A stretch of 59,365 nucleotides of DNA from JARKQH01 sp964631605 (GTDB taxonomy: Bacteria; Verrucomicrobiota; Verrucomicrobiia; Limisphaerales; UBA8199). Of the stretch, positions 51,598 to 59,365 are shown one piece after another (position 1 is the stretch's first letter; the number at the start of each line of letters is the position of its first letter). Location of the stretch: the NCBI GenBank assembly GCA_964631605.1, contig CAZVYG010000023.1:1-59365 (forward strand). Reading direction: 5' to 3'. The notes beneath the pieces are model-generated. The model saw only the letters and a program-made list of their open reading frames with translations, ran no database searches and was not told the DNA's origin. The position numbers were made by a program, and so were the translations under genes.

Positions 51598-53043
51598 ATG
51601 TCACAGCCGAGCAACTATCACATGAGCCCGGAGGAGTTCCGCGTTTGGGGCCACGCCGTGGTGGACTGGATCGCCGAGTATCAGCGGCGGGTGGGTTCGC
51701 TGCCGGTGATGGCACCGGTCCAGCCCGGCGAGGTTTTGGCGTCCCTGCCCCAGAGGGCCCCGGAGCTGGGGGAACCCTTCAGCACGCTGTTGCACGACTT
51801 CGAGAAACTGATCCTGCCGGGAATCACGCACTGGCAATCGCCCAATTTCTTTGGCTATTTCCCGGCAAACAATTCCGGTCCATCCATCCTCGGGGAACTG
51901 CTGGCGGCGGGTCTCGGAGTCCAGGGCATGCTGTGGGCCACCAGCCCCGCTTGCACGGAACTGGAGACGCGGGTGCTCGACTGGATGGCCGACCTGCTGG
52001 GATTGCCGGCTCAATTCCAGTCCAGCGGACCCGGCGGCGGGGTGATCCAGGACAGCGCCTCCAGCGCGGCGTTGTGCGCCCTGCTGGCGGCGCGCGAGCG
52101 AGCCACGGGCTTCCAGACCAATGAGCAGGGCTGCGACGGGCGGCTGGTGGCATACACGTCCGCCCAGGCCCATTCTTCGATCGAAAAAGCCGTCAGGATT
52201 GCCGGGCTCGGGCGGCGGAACCTGCGGTTGATTGAGGTGGATGAGCGGTTTGCCATGCGGCCCGACCGGCTGGCCGAACAGATCGCGCGGGACCTGGCCG
52301 AAGGTTTGAAACCGTGTTTTGTCGCGGCAACGGTGGGCACCACTTCCTCGAACGGCTTTGATCCCCTGTCCGAGATCGGCGCGATTTGCCGGCGGCATGG
52401 ATTGTGGTTGCACGTGGACGCCGCCATGAGCGGCACGGCGGCGGTCTGCCCCGAGTTTCGCTGGATTCACGCGGGCCTGGAGTTTGCGGATTCCTACTGC
52501 TTCAATCCCCACAAGTGGATGTTCACCAATTTCGACTGCGACTGTTTCTTTGTGGCAGACCGCAAGGCTCTGATCCAGACGCTGAGCATCCTGCCGGAAT
52601 ATCTGCGGAACCAGGCGTCGGAGTCGGGCCAGGTGATTGATTACCGGGATTGGCAGATTCCGCTGGGGCGCCGCTTTCGAGCCCTCAAGCTGTGGTTTGT
52701 GATTCGCCATTATGGCGCGGAGGGGTTGCGGCATCACATCCGACGGCACGTCGAACTGGCGCAGCGGTTTGCCGGCTGGGTTCGGGACTCGCGGGACTTC
52801 CAGCTCCTGGCCCCCGGGCCACTGAATCTGGTCTGTTTCGCCCACAAGGCCGGCGACGAATTCAACCGGCGCCTGCTGGACCGGCTGAACCGGAGCGGGG
52901 CGCTTTTTCTGACACATACGACGCTCAACGGCCGCTACGCCCTGCGTTTATGTGTCGGCCAGACGCACACCGAGGAGGAACACGTCGTTGGCGCGTGGGG
53001 GGCCATCCAGGAAGCCGCAACAGCGCTCCAGGGCCCGGCCTGA
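51598..53043 (+). CDS. PLP-dependent aromatic-L-amino-acid decarboxylase family protein
   Basis: 481 residues with the group II decarboxylase plan: FFGYFPANNSGPSILGELL (residues 84-102), PACTELETRVLDWMADLLGLP, SSGPGGGVIQDSASSAAL, HVDAAMSGTAA, and CFNPHKWMFTNFDC with the PLP lysine at residue 306. Family members make amines from Trp, Phe or Tyr. The substrate cannot be fixed from sequence. It is a stand-alone gene with no clear partner. Confidence 0.93.
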   Translation: MSQPSNYHMSPEEFRVWGHAVVDWIAEYQRRVGSLPVMAPVQPGEVLASLPQRAPELGEPFSTLLHDFEKLILPGITHWQSPNFFGYFPANNSGPSILGELLAAGLGVQGMLWATSPACTELETRVLDWMADLLGLPAQFQSSGPGGGVIQDSASSAALCALLAARERATGFQTNEQGCDGRLVAYTSAQAHSSIEKAVRIAGLGRRNLRLIEVDERFAMRPDRLAEQIARDLAEGLKPCFVAATVGTTSSNGFDPLSEIGAICRRHGLWLHVDAAMSGTAAVCPEFRWIHAGLEFADSYCFNPHKWMFTNFDCDCFFVADRKALIQTLSILPEYLRNQASESGQVIDYRDWQIPLGRRFRALKLWFVIRHYGAEGLRHHIRRHVELAQRFAGWVRDSRDFQLLAPGPLNLVCFAHKAGDEFNRRLLDRLNRSGALFLTHTTLNGRYALRLCVGQTHTEEEHVVGAWGAIQEAATALQGPA

Positions 53044-53130
53044 AGCTGCGTGCGGCGCCGCGCAGGCCCCAACGAATTGAATGACAAATCCCTCGGGAAG
53101 AGCTATGCTGTCCCAGCAGATTTCATCAAG

Positions 53131-53397
53131 ATGAAGAGCAAACAACGACAAGCTGCCGAACTGGCCGAAGAGCTGGAGCGGCTGAACGCCTTGGTTCGGC
53201 AGCGTCGCAAACAGTTGAATTTCCTCGAGCGCTGTCCCAACAAACAATGCGAATGTCGCCTGGTGTGGCGCGACGTGGTCGAAAAGAACCTCGCCACCCA
53301 GGTCGGGAAAATCCGCCGGCACATTCGCGAGCAGGCCGCCTCCTCCGCCCGCAACGGGGCTCCCCGCAAGGCTCGAGCTGTCCGTGCCGCGCGCTGA
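53131..53397 (+). CDS. Small protein with a Cys cluster, unknown
   Basis: 88 residues from ATG MKSKQRQAAELAEELERLN. The first half is a probable coiled coil; the middle has CPNKQCECR, which could hold a metal; the C-terminus is basic (ARAVRAAR). It is not recognised. A conserved part may be ECRLVWRDVVEKNLATQVGKIRRHIREQ. It sits 87 bp after the decarboxylase and just before the tRNA-Leu gene on the other strand. Confidence 0.6.
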   Translation: MKSKQRQAAELAEELERLNALVRQRRKQLNFLERCPNKQCECRLVWRDVVEKNLATQVGKIRRHIREQAASSARNGAPRKARAVRAAR

Positions 53398-53486
53398 TGC
53401 GAGCAGAGGGGTGACCAGACCGCGGCCGGCAGTCAACTTTCCCCCTCGAGCGCGCTCGTTTCCGGGTCAAGTTTGGTTGGATTCAT

Positions 53487-53574
53487 TGGTGCCGGTGGTG
53501 GGACTCGAACCCACACGGCTTTTTAAGGCCCCAGGATTTTAAGTCCTGTGCGTCTGCCATTTCGCCACACCGGC
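53487..53574 (-). tRNA. tRNA-Leu (anticodon TAA)
   Basis: On the minus strand: acceptor GCCGGTG pairs with CACCGGC, discriminator A, encoded CCA. Anticodon stem CAGGA/TCCTG with loop CTTAAAA gives TAA. A long variable arm (GGGGCCTTAAAAAGCCG region) marks a class II tRNA, and the T arm has GGTTCGAGTCC. 88 nt with CCA. Confidence 0.96.
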
Positions 53575-53737
53575 GCATCCCCCCCAGCCGGCTCGATCCC
53601 GGCTCCCCCCGCCCGTTGCAGGCCGCCGCAGGTCCAACCGCCGAGGCTTCCCAGGGGCGGGGGCCGCTGGAGTCTCTGGCTGGAAACCTTTCCCGAGCCC
53701 GGGGGTAAAAGCAAGGCATTTAGCAGCGGAAAAGTAC

Positions 53738-53765
53738 TTGACCAGCTAAAGTAATGGCTTAGATT
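53738..53765 (+). promoter_or_regulatory. Possible sigma-70 promoter of the large secreted protein gene
   Basis: TTGACC at 53738-53743 and TAGATT at 53760-53765 are 16 bp apart in an AT-rich patch 75 bp before the ATG. The -35 matches 5 of 6 consensus bases, the -10 four of six. It is a guess by pattern only. Confidence 0.3.
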
Positions 53766-53840
53766 AAAGGTGACCCCGGCGTGGTAACATGTGACCCAGG
53801 CTGTGGGCATTTATGCGACCTAACCCTGTATGGTTGATAT

Positions 53841-55904
53841 ATGAAAATCCCAGAACACAATCCCTCAATCCCTCAACTCAATCAAAACTGGCGTTGGCTC
53901 CGTTTTGGCCGGTGGGCCGCCCTGGCCGCAACCGGTTTGCTGGCAGTCGGTTCCGCACAGTTGTTCGCCCAATCGGACGACTTTGATTCTTACTCGAACA
54001 CCTCGCAGTTTGCCGCAGCGGGGTGGATTCTCTCATCGCTGAATCCAGCCCTGGTAACCACCACCTTTCCAGCGGCCGGATCCGGCAAGGCGGTGCGAAT
54101 ACAGGCCAATCCGGTGCCAAACACCGCGCCGGCGGTGGGCATGTGGTATCGCACCAACGAGTATTCGGACTTCTACATGGCGGTGGATATCGTCGATTGG
54201 CGAGGTACTGAAAAGAATCAGGCGGCGGTCATGTTCGCCCGAATGACGGATGCGAATACGGCCGGCGTCGTGACAAACCAGAACCCAGCCACAGCCCAGG
54301 GGGTCATTTGCAACTACGACACTTCGCAATATGGCGAGAACCCGACGGACCGGCGGCAGGGGCAGTTCCAGATCAATGTGGTGGGCGCTGGCTTTGACAC
54401 AATCACGATTGCAGTCGCGGAAATCACGTTCGAACCAGGGCGTTCCTACCGGTTGGTTTTCAAGGGACAAGGATTCCATTACATTGCTCAAGCTTATGAT
54501 CATCAAGATCTTACCACGCCGTTGGTGACCATTGAGGGCGATGATCCATTGATGTTTCACGCCGTAGGGGCGTGCGGCTTCCTGGCCTTCAGCCGGCAAG
54601 GCACCAGCGGAACCGCCGATATTACTTTTGACAACTATTACGTGGGAACCAACGATCCGAATCCGGCGCCATCACCCGCGCTGGCCCATCCGGTTGCGGG
54701 CACCCCGGCGCTGGTGACACGCGTGCCAGCGGCGCGTTACAGCAACTTTGTTAACCCGTCCGCGGCGATCAGCTTCACGGCCAATACGTTCAGCGCCAAC
54801 GAGATCAATGCCGCAGCCACCAAGATGTGGTTGAACGGCGTGGAGGTCTCATCCCAGTTGAACCTCTCGGCAAACGGGACAAATATCAGCGGCAGCCTCC
54901 CGGCCTCGGTTTTGCGGAGCAACACGGTCTATAGCGCCCAGATTGTGGTGACCGACGTGGCGGGAACCAAGTCCACGACCAACACGTTCTGGTTCGATAC
55001 CTTCTCGGATCCGTTCCTGCTGAGCTCCACTGTGAAGACGATCGAGGCGGAGGAATACAATTACAACTCGGGCCAGTATCAATTGGACCCGATTCCTGTG
55101 TCCGGTCTGGATACCAACGGCTGGCCGGTCAACGGCTACGGGGTGGGCTACTACGAGGCGCTGGGAACCGCCGGGATTGATTATTCGAACCGCAACAGCG
55201 GGCCGGATTTTAATTTCTCGAAGTTCCGAACCGCTGACGCGGTCCGCACCTTGAGCGGCGGTTTGCTCGGGATCGAGGATGCCAACCATCCGACCGAGTT
55301 TGACCCGGGCTCGGACAACATCCGCAGCCAGCACGCGGCGTCGAATCTGCTCGAGTACGTGGTGTGCCGCACCGAGCCGACCGAGTGGTTGAATTACACC
55401 CGGAAGTTCGACCCCGCTTTGTATGCGGTGTACCTGAGGTATTCCTCTTTCGGCGCAACGACCAACGAGCTGCACCGGGTCACCAGCGATCCCACGCAGC
55501 CCGATCAGACGACCGCCAAGCTGGGCACGTTCGTCATCCCCAACAACCAAAGGTTCGTGAATTATCATTACACACCGCTGGTGGACGAGGCGGGTGCGCC
55601 AGCCCTGCTGTACCTCGACGGCACCAACACGCTGCGGTTGGTGATTGCCGGAACTCCGGGACAGGATAACCGCAAAACGATGCTTAACTACATCCTGTTC
55701 GTTCAGGTGCCGGTCACGCTGTATTCGGCTGCGACCGTGGACGGAACCTACGCGCCCGAAGCGGGGGCCGTGGTGGATGGGGCGGCGCGAACGATCACCG
55801 TGGCGGCTTCGGGCAGCGCGCGATTCTATCGCATTGGCTCATCGGTGCCGTTCACCATCAAGAGCATCGAACTGAGCGGTTCCAACGTGGTGTTGAAGTT
55901 CTAA
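53841..55904 (+). CDS. Large secreted protein with LamG-like and carbohydrate-binding-like domains
   Basis: 687 residues with a long n-region and hydrophobic signal (WAALAATGLLAVGSAQLFAQ). Residues about 45-270 form a beta sandwich resembling the LamG/DUF1080-type glycan domains (DDFDSYSNTSQFAAAGW, DITFDNYYVGTND). An Ig-like middle follows (about 295-385), then a CBM6/CBM35-like block (about 390-635: TIEAEEYNYNSGQYQLDP, VVCRTEPTEWLNYTRKFDPALYAVYLRYSS). The C-terminus ends with the pattern TLYSAATVDGTYAPEAG...RFYRIGSS common in verrucomicrobial secreted proteins. A glycan-binding role is likely. No catalytic centre is seen. Confidence 0.82.
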   Translation: MKIPEHNPSIPQLNQNWRWLRFGRWAALAATGLLAVGSAQLFAQSDDFDSYSNTSQFAAAGWILSSLNPALVTTTFPAAGSGKAVRIQANPVPNTAPAVGMWYRTNEYSDFYMAVDIVDWRGTEKNQAAVMFARMTDANTAGVVTNQNPATAQGVICNYDTSQYGENPTDRRQGQFQINVVGAGFDTITIAVAEITFEPGRSYRLVFKGQGFHYIAQAYDHQDLTTPLVTIEGDDPLMFHAVGACGFLAFSRQGTSGTADITFDNYYVGTNDPNPAPSPALAHPVAGTPALVTRVPAARYSNFVNPSAAISFTANTFSANEINAAATKMWLNGVEVSSQLNLSANGTNISGSLPASVLRSNTVYSAQIVVTDVAGTKSTTNTFWFDTFSDPFLLSSTVKTIEAEEYNYNSGQYQLDPIPVSGLDTNGWPVNGYGVGYYEALGTAGIDYSNRNSGPDFNFSKFRTADAVRTLSGGLLGIEDANHPTEFDPGSDNIRSQHAASNLLEYVVCRTEPTEWLNYTRKFDPALYAVYLRYSSFGATTNELHRVTSDPTQPDQTTAKLGTFVIPNNQRFVNYHYTPLVDEAGAPALLYLDGTNTLRLVIAGTPGQDNRKTMLNYILFVQVPVTLYSAATVDGTYAPEAGAVVDGAARTITVAASGSARFYRIGSSVPFTIKSIELSGSNVVLKF

Positions 55905-55926
55905 ACCTCCCCGCATCGGCGGAGAG

Positions 55927-55956
55927 AGCGGAGGCGCGCGAGAAGGCGCCTCCGCT
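55927..55956. terminator. Terminator-like hairpin after the secreted protein gene
   Basis: A perfect 11-bp stem AGCGGAGGCGC / GCGCCTCCGCT with an 8-base loop begins 22 bp after the stop codon. No T tract follows, so it is either a Rho-independent terminator lacking the tract or an RNA-stabilising hairpin. Confidence 0.55.
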
Positions 55957-56055
55957 TGAAGCTTGACCCGTGTCGCCCGGCGATGCGGGTCTTGTCTCTT
56001 ATAGCACCCTCAAAACTGCTTGTTCGCGGCGGGCGGCAGGTTCAGGCTTGACGCA

Positions 56056-58668
56056 ATGTCAACCGCACTTGCCAGAACGTCAGGGGTTGCAACCGCCGCG
56101 CGGGCACCGCTCTTGATCCTGCTTGCTCTGGGACTGTTGCTCGAGGCCACCCGGGCTGCCGCCCCTGGCGATAACGGGCTGAAACTGGAGGATTTTGAAG
56201 CGGGCTACCAGGCGCAGCGCTGGACGTTTTCCAACGGCGCCGAGTTTCCCGGCGCCCAAGGCGGCTTTTCGCGAACGGAAGCCGCGGCGCACTCCGGCCG
56301 ATTCGGGGGGGAATTGCGTTTTGATTTTTCGGGCGGCGGACGCTACGTGTCGGCCTTGCTGCGAATGCCCGAGCGCGGCGCGGCGGCGTCCGGCGAATGG
56401 AACGGGGTGCGGCTTTGGCTGCACCGCCCCGAAGGGCACGAGCTGCAATTCCGCTACACCGACGCCACCGGGCAGACCTTCCAGAAACCGGTCGAGTGTC
56501 CGGCAGCGCAATGGGTGGAGGTCACGATTCCCTTTGGCCAGTGGGTGAGCCATTGGGGAGGCGCCGAGGATGGCAAGCCGCAGCCCCCGCCCCGCACGCT
56601 GGCGTTGGTGCTGGATCATGGCCAGCAACCGTCGGGCGTCCTCTGGTTCGACGATTTGCATCTGGTGCATCATGAGGCGCGCACGGCGCGCGTGGCGTAT
56701 CCGGCTTACCGGTTCGACCCGGCGGAGGGATGGCATCTGCGGAGCGAGGGCCCGCGCGGCAGCAGCCGGCTGGAGGGAAAACGGCTCACGCTGGATTTTT
56801 CCGAAGGCGCACGGTCCATTTCGCTGGCCGTGCCGGACCGCGTGCTCCTGGGCAATGTGGACCGGATTCGAGTGCGGGTGCGAGGGCAGGCCAAGGGACA
56901 CCCGGTGCGGCTGGTGATGCGCACCCATTTCATGACCTTTCACAAGATCATCGGCCAGTGGGAGGGGGAGGGCGAGCAGGAGTTGGCGACGGAAGGTCCG
57001 CCGGGACCGGGCTGGGAGTGGCACGGGGGCGAAAACGACGGCAAGATTCATGGTCCGCTCCGCCTGGCTGAGATTCAAGTGGACGGCGGCGGGCGGACGG
57101 ATTTAGTCCGGCTCGAGCTGGGCGAGGTGGTGGTCGAGGTCTCCGCGCCGGAGGAAAAGCGCTGCGTGTTGGTCGGGGAAGCCCGGCGCGAGGAAAACAA
57201 CCTCCGGTTCACCGCCCAGATGAGGGCGCTATCCCACACCCCGATGCCAGGCCGCCTGCATTGGACGGTGCGCGATTGGGACGGCGCGCAGGTCGGTCAG
57301 GGAACGGCGGCGGTGACGGTGCCGCCGCTGTGCGAAGTGGCGGAGTTCCGGTTGCCAGTTGCCAGCCAGACCATCGGGGACCGCAAGTTCCTCGAGGCGG
57401 AGTTCCGGCTGGAGATTCCAGGGCAGGACGTGCCGCCCGTCCTTCCCGCCTGGGTGGCGCCTCTCGAGGAAACAGGCGATGCCGCGCTCAAACCCGAGTC
57501 GCCTTTCGGCATGGGGGTTTACCTCAATCGTTACGGCGGCGATGCCGCAGGCTTGGCGCTGATGGAGCGCGCCGCGAACCTGGCCCGGGATGCCGGCGTG
57601 AAATGGTCCCGCGAGGATTTCTCCTGGAACCGGCTCGAGCCGCGCCGCGGCGAATTCAATTGGACTTTTCATGACCACCTGGTGGCGTGCGCCAAGCGCA
57701 ATGGCATCACCGTTTACGCCATCGTCGGCTATTGGAGCGGCTGGACAAAGCCCTACACGGCGGAAGGCATCCGCGATTACGTCCAGTTCGCGCGGGCCCT
57801 GGTCCGGCGCTACGGAAACGACATCAAACAGTGGGAGATCTGGAACGAGCCCAACATCTTCTTTTGGCAGGGGCCGAAGGATCTTTACGCGGACCTGTTG
57901 AAACAGAGCTACGCCGCGATCAAGGAACTCGACCCCGACGCCCAGGTGCTGGGCTTGTCCACAGCCGGAATAGACACAAAGTATATTGCGCGGATGCTGG
58001 AGCTGGAGGCGCCGTTTGACATCCTCACCATTCATCCCTACCGCCGCCAGCTCAACGACCAGGGCTTCATCCGCGATCTCAAGGCGGTGTCCGACCAGGT
58101 CAGGCTCCCGGATGGCCGCCGGCGGCCGGTCTGGCTGACCGAGATGGGGTGGGCCACCCATACGCCGCACAACACCGTTAAACAGGATTTCGCCCCGAAC
58201 TCGTTGCGGACCCAGGCTGAACTGATCGTGCGCAGCTACCTCTGCGCGATTGTTTCCGGCGTCGAACCGCGCACCTTCTGGTACAACTTTCGTAACGACG
58301 GCGACGACCCGATCTATTTCGAACACCAAATGGGCATTCTTTATCAGGACTTCCGGCCCAAGCCGGCCTACCGGGCCTACGCGACCCTCACCCGGATGCT
58401 GGACGGGCTCAAACCCGAGGCGCAGCTCCCGACGGCTGATGGCGTGTTCGCCTGGCGCTTCCAATCCTCCCGCGTTCCGCTTGTCCAGGTGGTGGCCGTC
58501 TGGAGCCCGCTGCGGGACGCGCAAATCGAGCTGCCGGTCAACAGTCAGCGGGTCGTCCGCGTCAACGCCATGGGCGAGCGCACCCCCCTTTCCGCGACCG
58601 CCGGCAAAGTGACCGTTCCGCTCCGGAAAGGCGCCCCCGTTTACCTGCTGGAGCAACCCCCGCGGTAA
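56056..58668 (+). CDS. Exported clan GH-A glycoside hydrolase (GH39-like)
   Basis: 870 residues from ATG MSTALARTSGVAT, which opens a signal peptide (LLILLALGLLLEATRAAAP); an upstream in-frame start is less good. The N-terminal 480 residues are beta-rich carbohydrate-binding-like domains (GRFGGELRFDFSGGGRYVSALL, WLHRPEGHELQFRYTD). The catalytic TIM barrel runs from about 485 to 800: GVKWSREDFSWNRLEPRRGEF, then WEIWNEPN with acid/base Glu598, and WLTEMGW with nucleophile Glu696. The spacing is that of GH39/GH5-like clan A enzymes. The substrate is unknown, probably a plant or algal polysaccharide. Confidence 0.85.
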   Translation: MSTALARTSGVATAARAPLLILLALGLLLEATRAAAPGDNGLKLEDFEAGYQAQRWTFSNGAEFPGAQGGFSRTEAAAHSGRFGGELRFDFSGGGRYVSALLRMPERGAAASGEWNGVRLWLHRPEGHELQFRYTDATGQTFQKPVECPAAQWVEVTIPFGQWVSHWGGAEDGKPQPPPRTLALVLDHGQQPSGVLWFDDLHLVHHEARTARVAYPAYRFDPAEGWHLRSEGPRGSSRLEGKRLTLDFSEGARSISLAVPDRVLLGNVDRIRVRVRGQAKGHPVRLVMRTHFMTFHKIIGQWEGEGEQELATEGPPGPGWEWHGGENDGKIHGPLRLAEIQVDGGGRTDLVRLELGEVVVEVSAPEEKRCVLVGEARREENNLRFTAQMRALSHTPMPGRLHWTVRDWDGAQVGQGTAAVTVPPLCEVAEFRLPVASQTIGDRKFLEAEFRLEIPGQDVPPVLPAWVAPLEETGDAALKPESPFGMGVYLNRYGGDAAGLALMERAANLARDAGVKWSREDFSWNRLEPRRGEFNWTFHDHLVACAKRNGITVYAIVGYWSGWTKPYTAEGIRDYVQFARALVRRYGNDIKQWEIWNEPNIFFWQGPKDLYADLLKQSYAAIKELDPDAQVLGLSTAGIDTKYIARMLELEAPFDILTIHPYRRQLNDQGFIRDLKAVSDQVRLPDGRRRPVWLTEMGWATHTPHNTVKQDFAPNSLRTQAELIVRSYLCAIVSGVEPRTFWYNFRNDGDDPIYFEHQMGILYQDFRPKPAYRAYATLTRMLDGLKPEAQLPTADGVFAWRFQSSRVPLVQVVAVWSPLRDAQIELPVNSQRVVRVNAMGERTPLSATAGKVTVPLRKGAPVYLLEQPPR

Positions 58669-59365
58669 ACCGAGCGCGCGAAACCCAAGCCGCGCCGAGC
58701 AGAGAGGCGGACGCGCAAAAAGCACATTTTGCTATTCGTTCAGAAGAGCCCGACCTCCACATCCGATCTGCTGGACGAGCGTCCCGGGGTCACTGCGGAT
58801 ATCACTATGCATTCCAAGAGTGGAAGTTGGAAGCACAGGATGTGCTGATTTACCGGGAGGCCAGCGTGAGCGATGAGGATAGCGGTGCCTTGAAACGACT
58901 GGAGTTTCTTGGTCCGTTTGGGATAGCACTGGACCCTCCCAGCTAAGCCGGATAGATCCGGGCTGGGAATGTCTCGCCCCCCTTGGGGGCTTGAGAGATG
59001 GGCGCCAGCCGTCCCCGGCTGGCGAGGGGGACAGGCAATGGGTGGTCGCGCGGTGGGCGCGGCGGCACAGAAGCGGACAAGAATGTCCGCGCTCCGATGC
59101 GGGGATGGACAACTCTATCGGTGGTCGCGCGGTCGGTGCGGGGCCGGAGGCCCCGACAACCGGCAGACCGGGAGGTCTGCCCCACGCGCGAGACGGGGGC
59201 GCTGGAAGGTCGCGAAGCGTCTTGGAGTGCGGCAGTCCCCTGCCGCTTTTCCCCGCCGGCGGGTCGAGAAGGTGCTGAGCGGTCGGGCCGCGCACCTTTC
59301 CACCTTCGCCCCTCACTTTAGTCCCATAGTCCGATAGTCCCATGGTCGAATGGTCCCGTTTCGCC
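58669..59365. other. Non-coding end region, 697 bp
   Basis: No gene is supported. Frames that are open here overlap the hairpin array and lack protein character. From 58740 to 58920 the sequence may be a decayed coding fragment but no frame is recognisable. Confidence 0.5.
58937..59181. repeat. Array of six small hairpins
   Basis: Six inverted repeats follow each other: 58937-58968 (TCCCAGC/GCTGGGA with inner CCGGA/TCCGG), 58972-58996 (TCTC-GCCCCC/GGGGGC-GAGA), 59003-59024 (CGCCAGCCG/CGGCTGGCG, loop TCCC), 59073-59090 (GCGGACA/TGTCCGC, loop AGAA), 59139-59155 (CGGGGCC/GGCCCCG) and 59162-59181 (GGCAGACC/GGTCTGCC). Most have loops of 3-4 bases. In addition GGTGGTCGCGCGGT recurs at 59041-59054 and 59120-59133. 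Confidence 0.8.

Overview
The window looks like chromosomal DNA of a free-living Verrucomicrobiota bacterium (possibly the Limisphaerales/Pedosphaera group). This is inferred from content: high GC, a PEP-CTERM surface protein, large secreted carbohydrate-related proteins, a secretin with a GspF-type platform protein, HEAT, FG-GAP and Gfo/Idh proteins with export signals, and weak Shine-Dalgarno use. No rRNA gene and no intact mobile element was seen. Two tRNA genes, Pro(GGG) and Leu(TAA), are present.

Layout. 0-0.6 kb: end of an Xre/MbcA/ParS antitoxin plus a RES toxin. 0.5-9.5 kb: HEAT protein, TAT-exported oxidoreductase, PIG-L deacetylase, GspF, class V aminotransferase, secretin. 10-15.6 kb: three amidohydrolase modules in two genes and a NamZ-like (DUF1343) hydrolase. 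15.8-25.9 kb: tRNA-Pro, LysR regulator, HPF, site-2 protease with CBS domains, TspO, SDR-DUF2867, DUF1015, an Ig/FN3 surface protein, DprA, M23 peptidase, GNAT. 26.3-27.2 kb: a small accessory patch with a frameshifted PBECR-like nuclease gene, DUF2283 and two tiny ORFs. 27.4-31.9 kb: PEP-CTERM protein, FG-GAP protein, GH95-like glycosidase.

The centre of interest is 32.0-47.0 kb. Two fluoride (crcB) riboswitches with almost identical first stems sit about 9.7 kb apart on one strand. The first precedes crcB/fluC, DUF190, a cation/proton antiporter, a universal stress protein and enolase, which is the classical fluoride-sensitive glycolytic enzyme. A complete tripartite RND efflux set (outer membrane factor, membrane fusion protein, RND pump) follows. 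The second riboswitch precedes a P-loop ATPase, two dynamin-like GTPases with a metallophosphoesterase stub wedged between them, and an MFS transporter. The layout suggests a multi-layer fluoride response: export of the ion, ion and proton balance, resupply of the inhibited enzyme and, as a new hypothesis, membrane remodelling or repair by bacterial dynamins.

47.2-59.4 kb: dipeptide epimerase, DUF423 protein, methyltransferase, polysaccharide deacetylase, dolichol-phosphate-mannose synthase type GT2, DUF2007 protein, PLP-dependent aromatic amino acid decarboxylase, tRNA-Leu, two large secreted carbohydrate-related proteins, and a terminal non-coding stretch holding six consecutive small hairpins.
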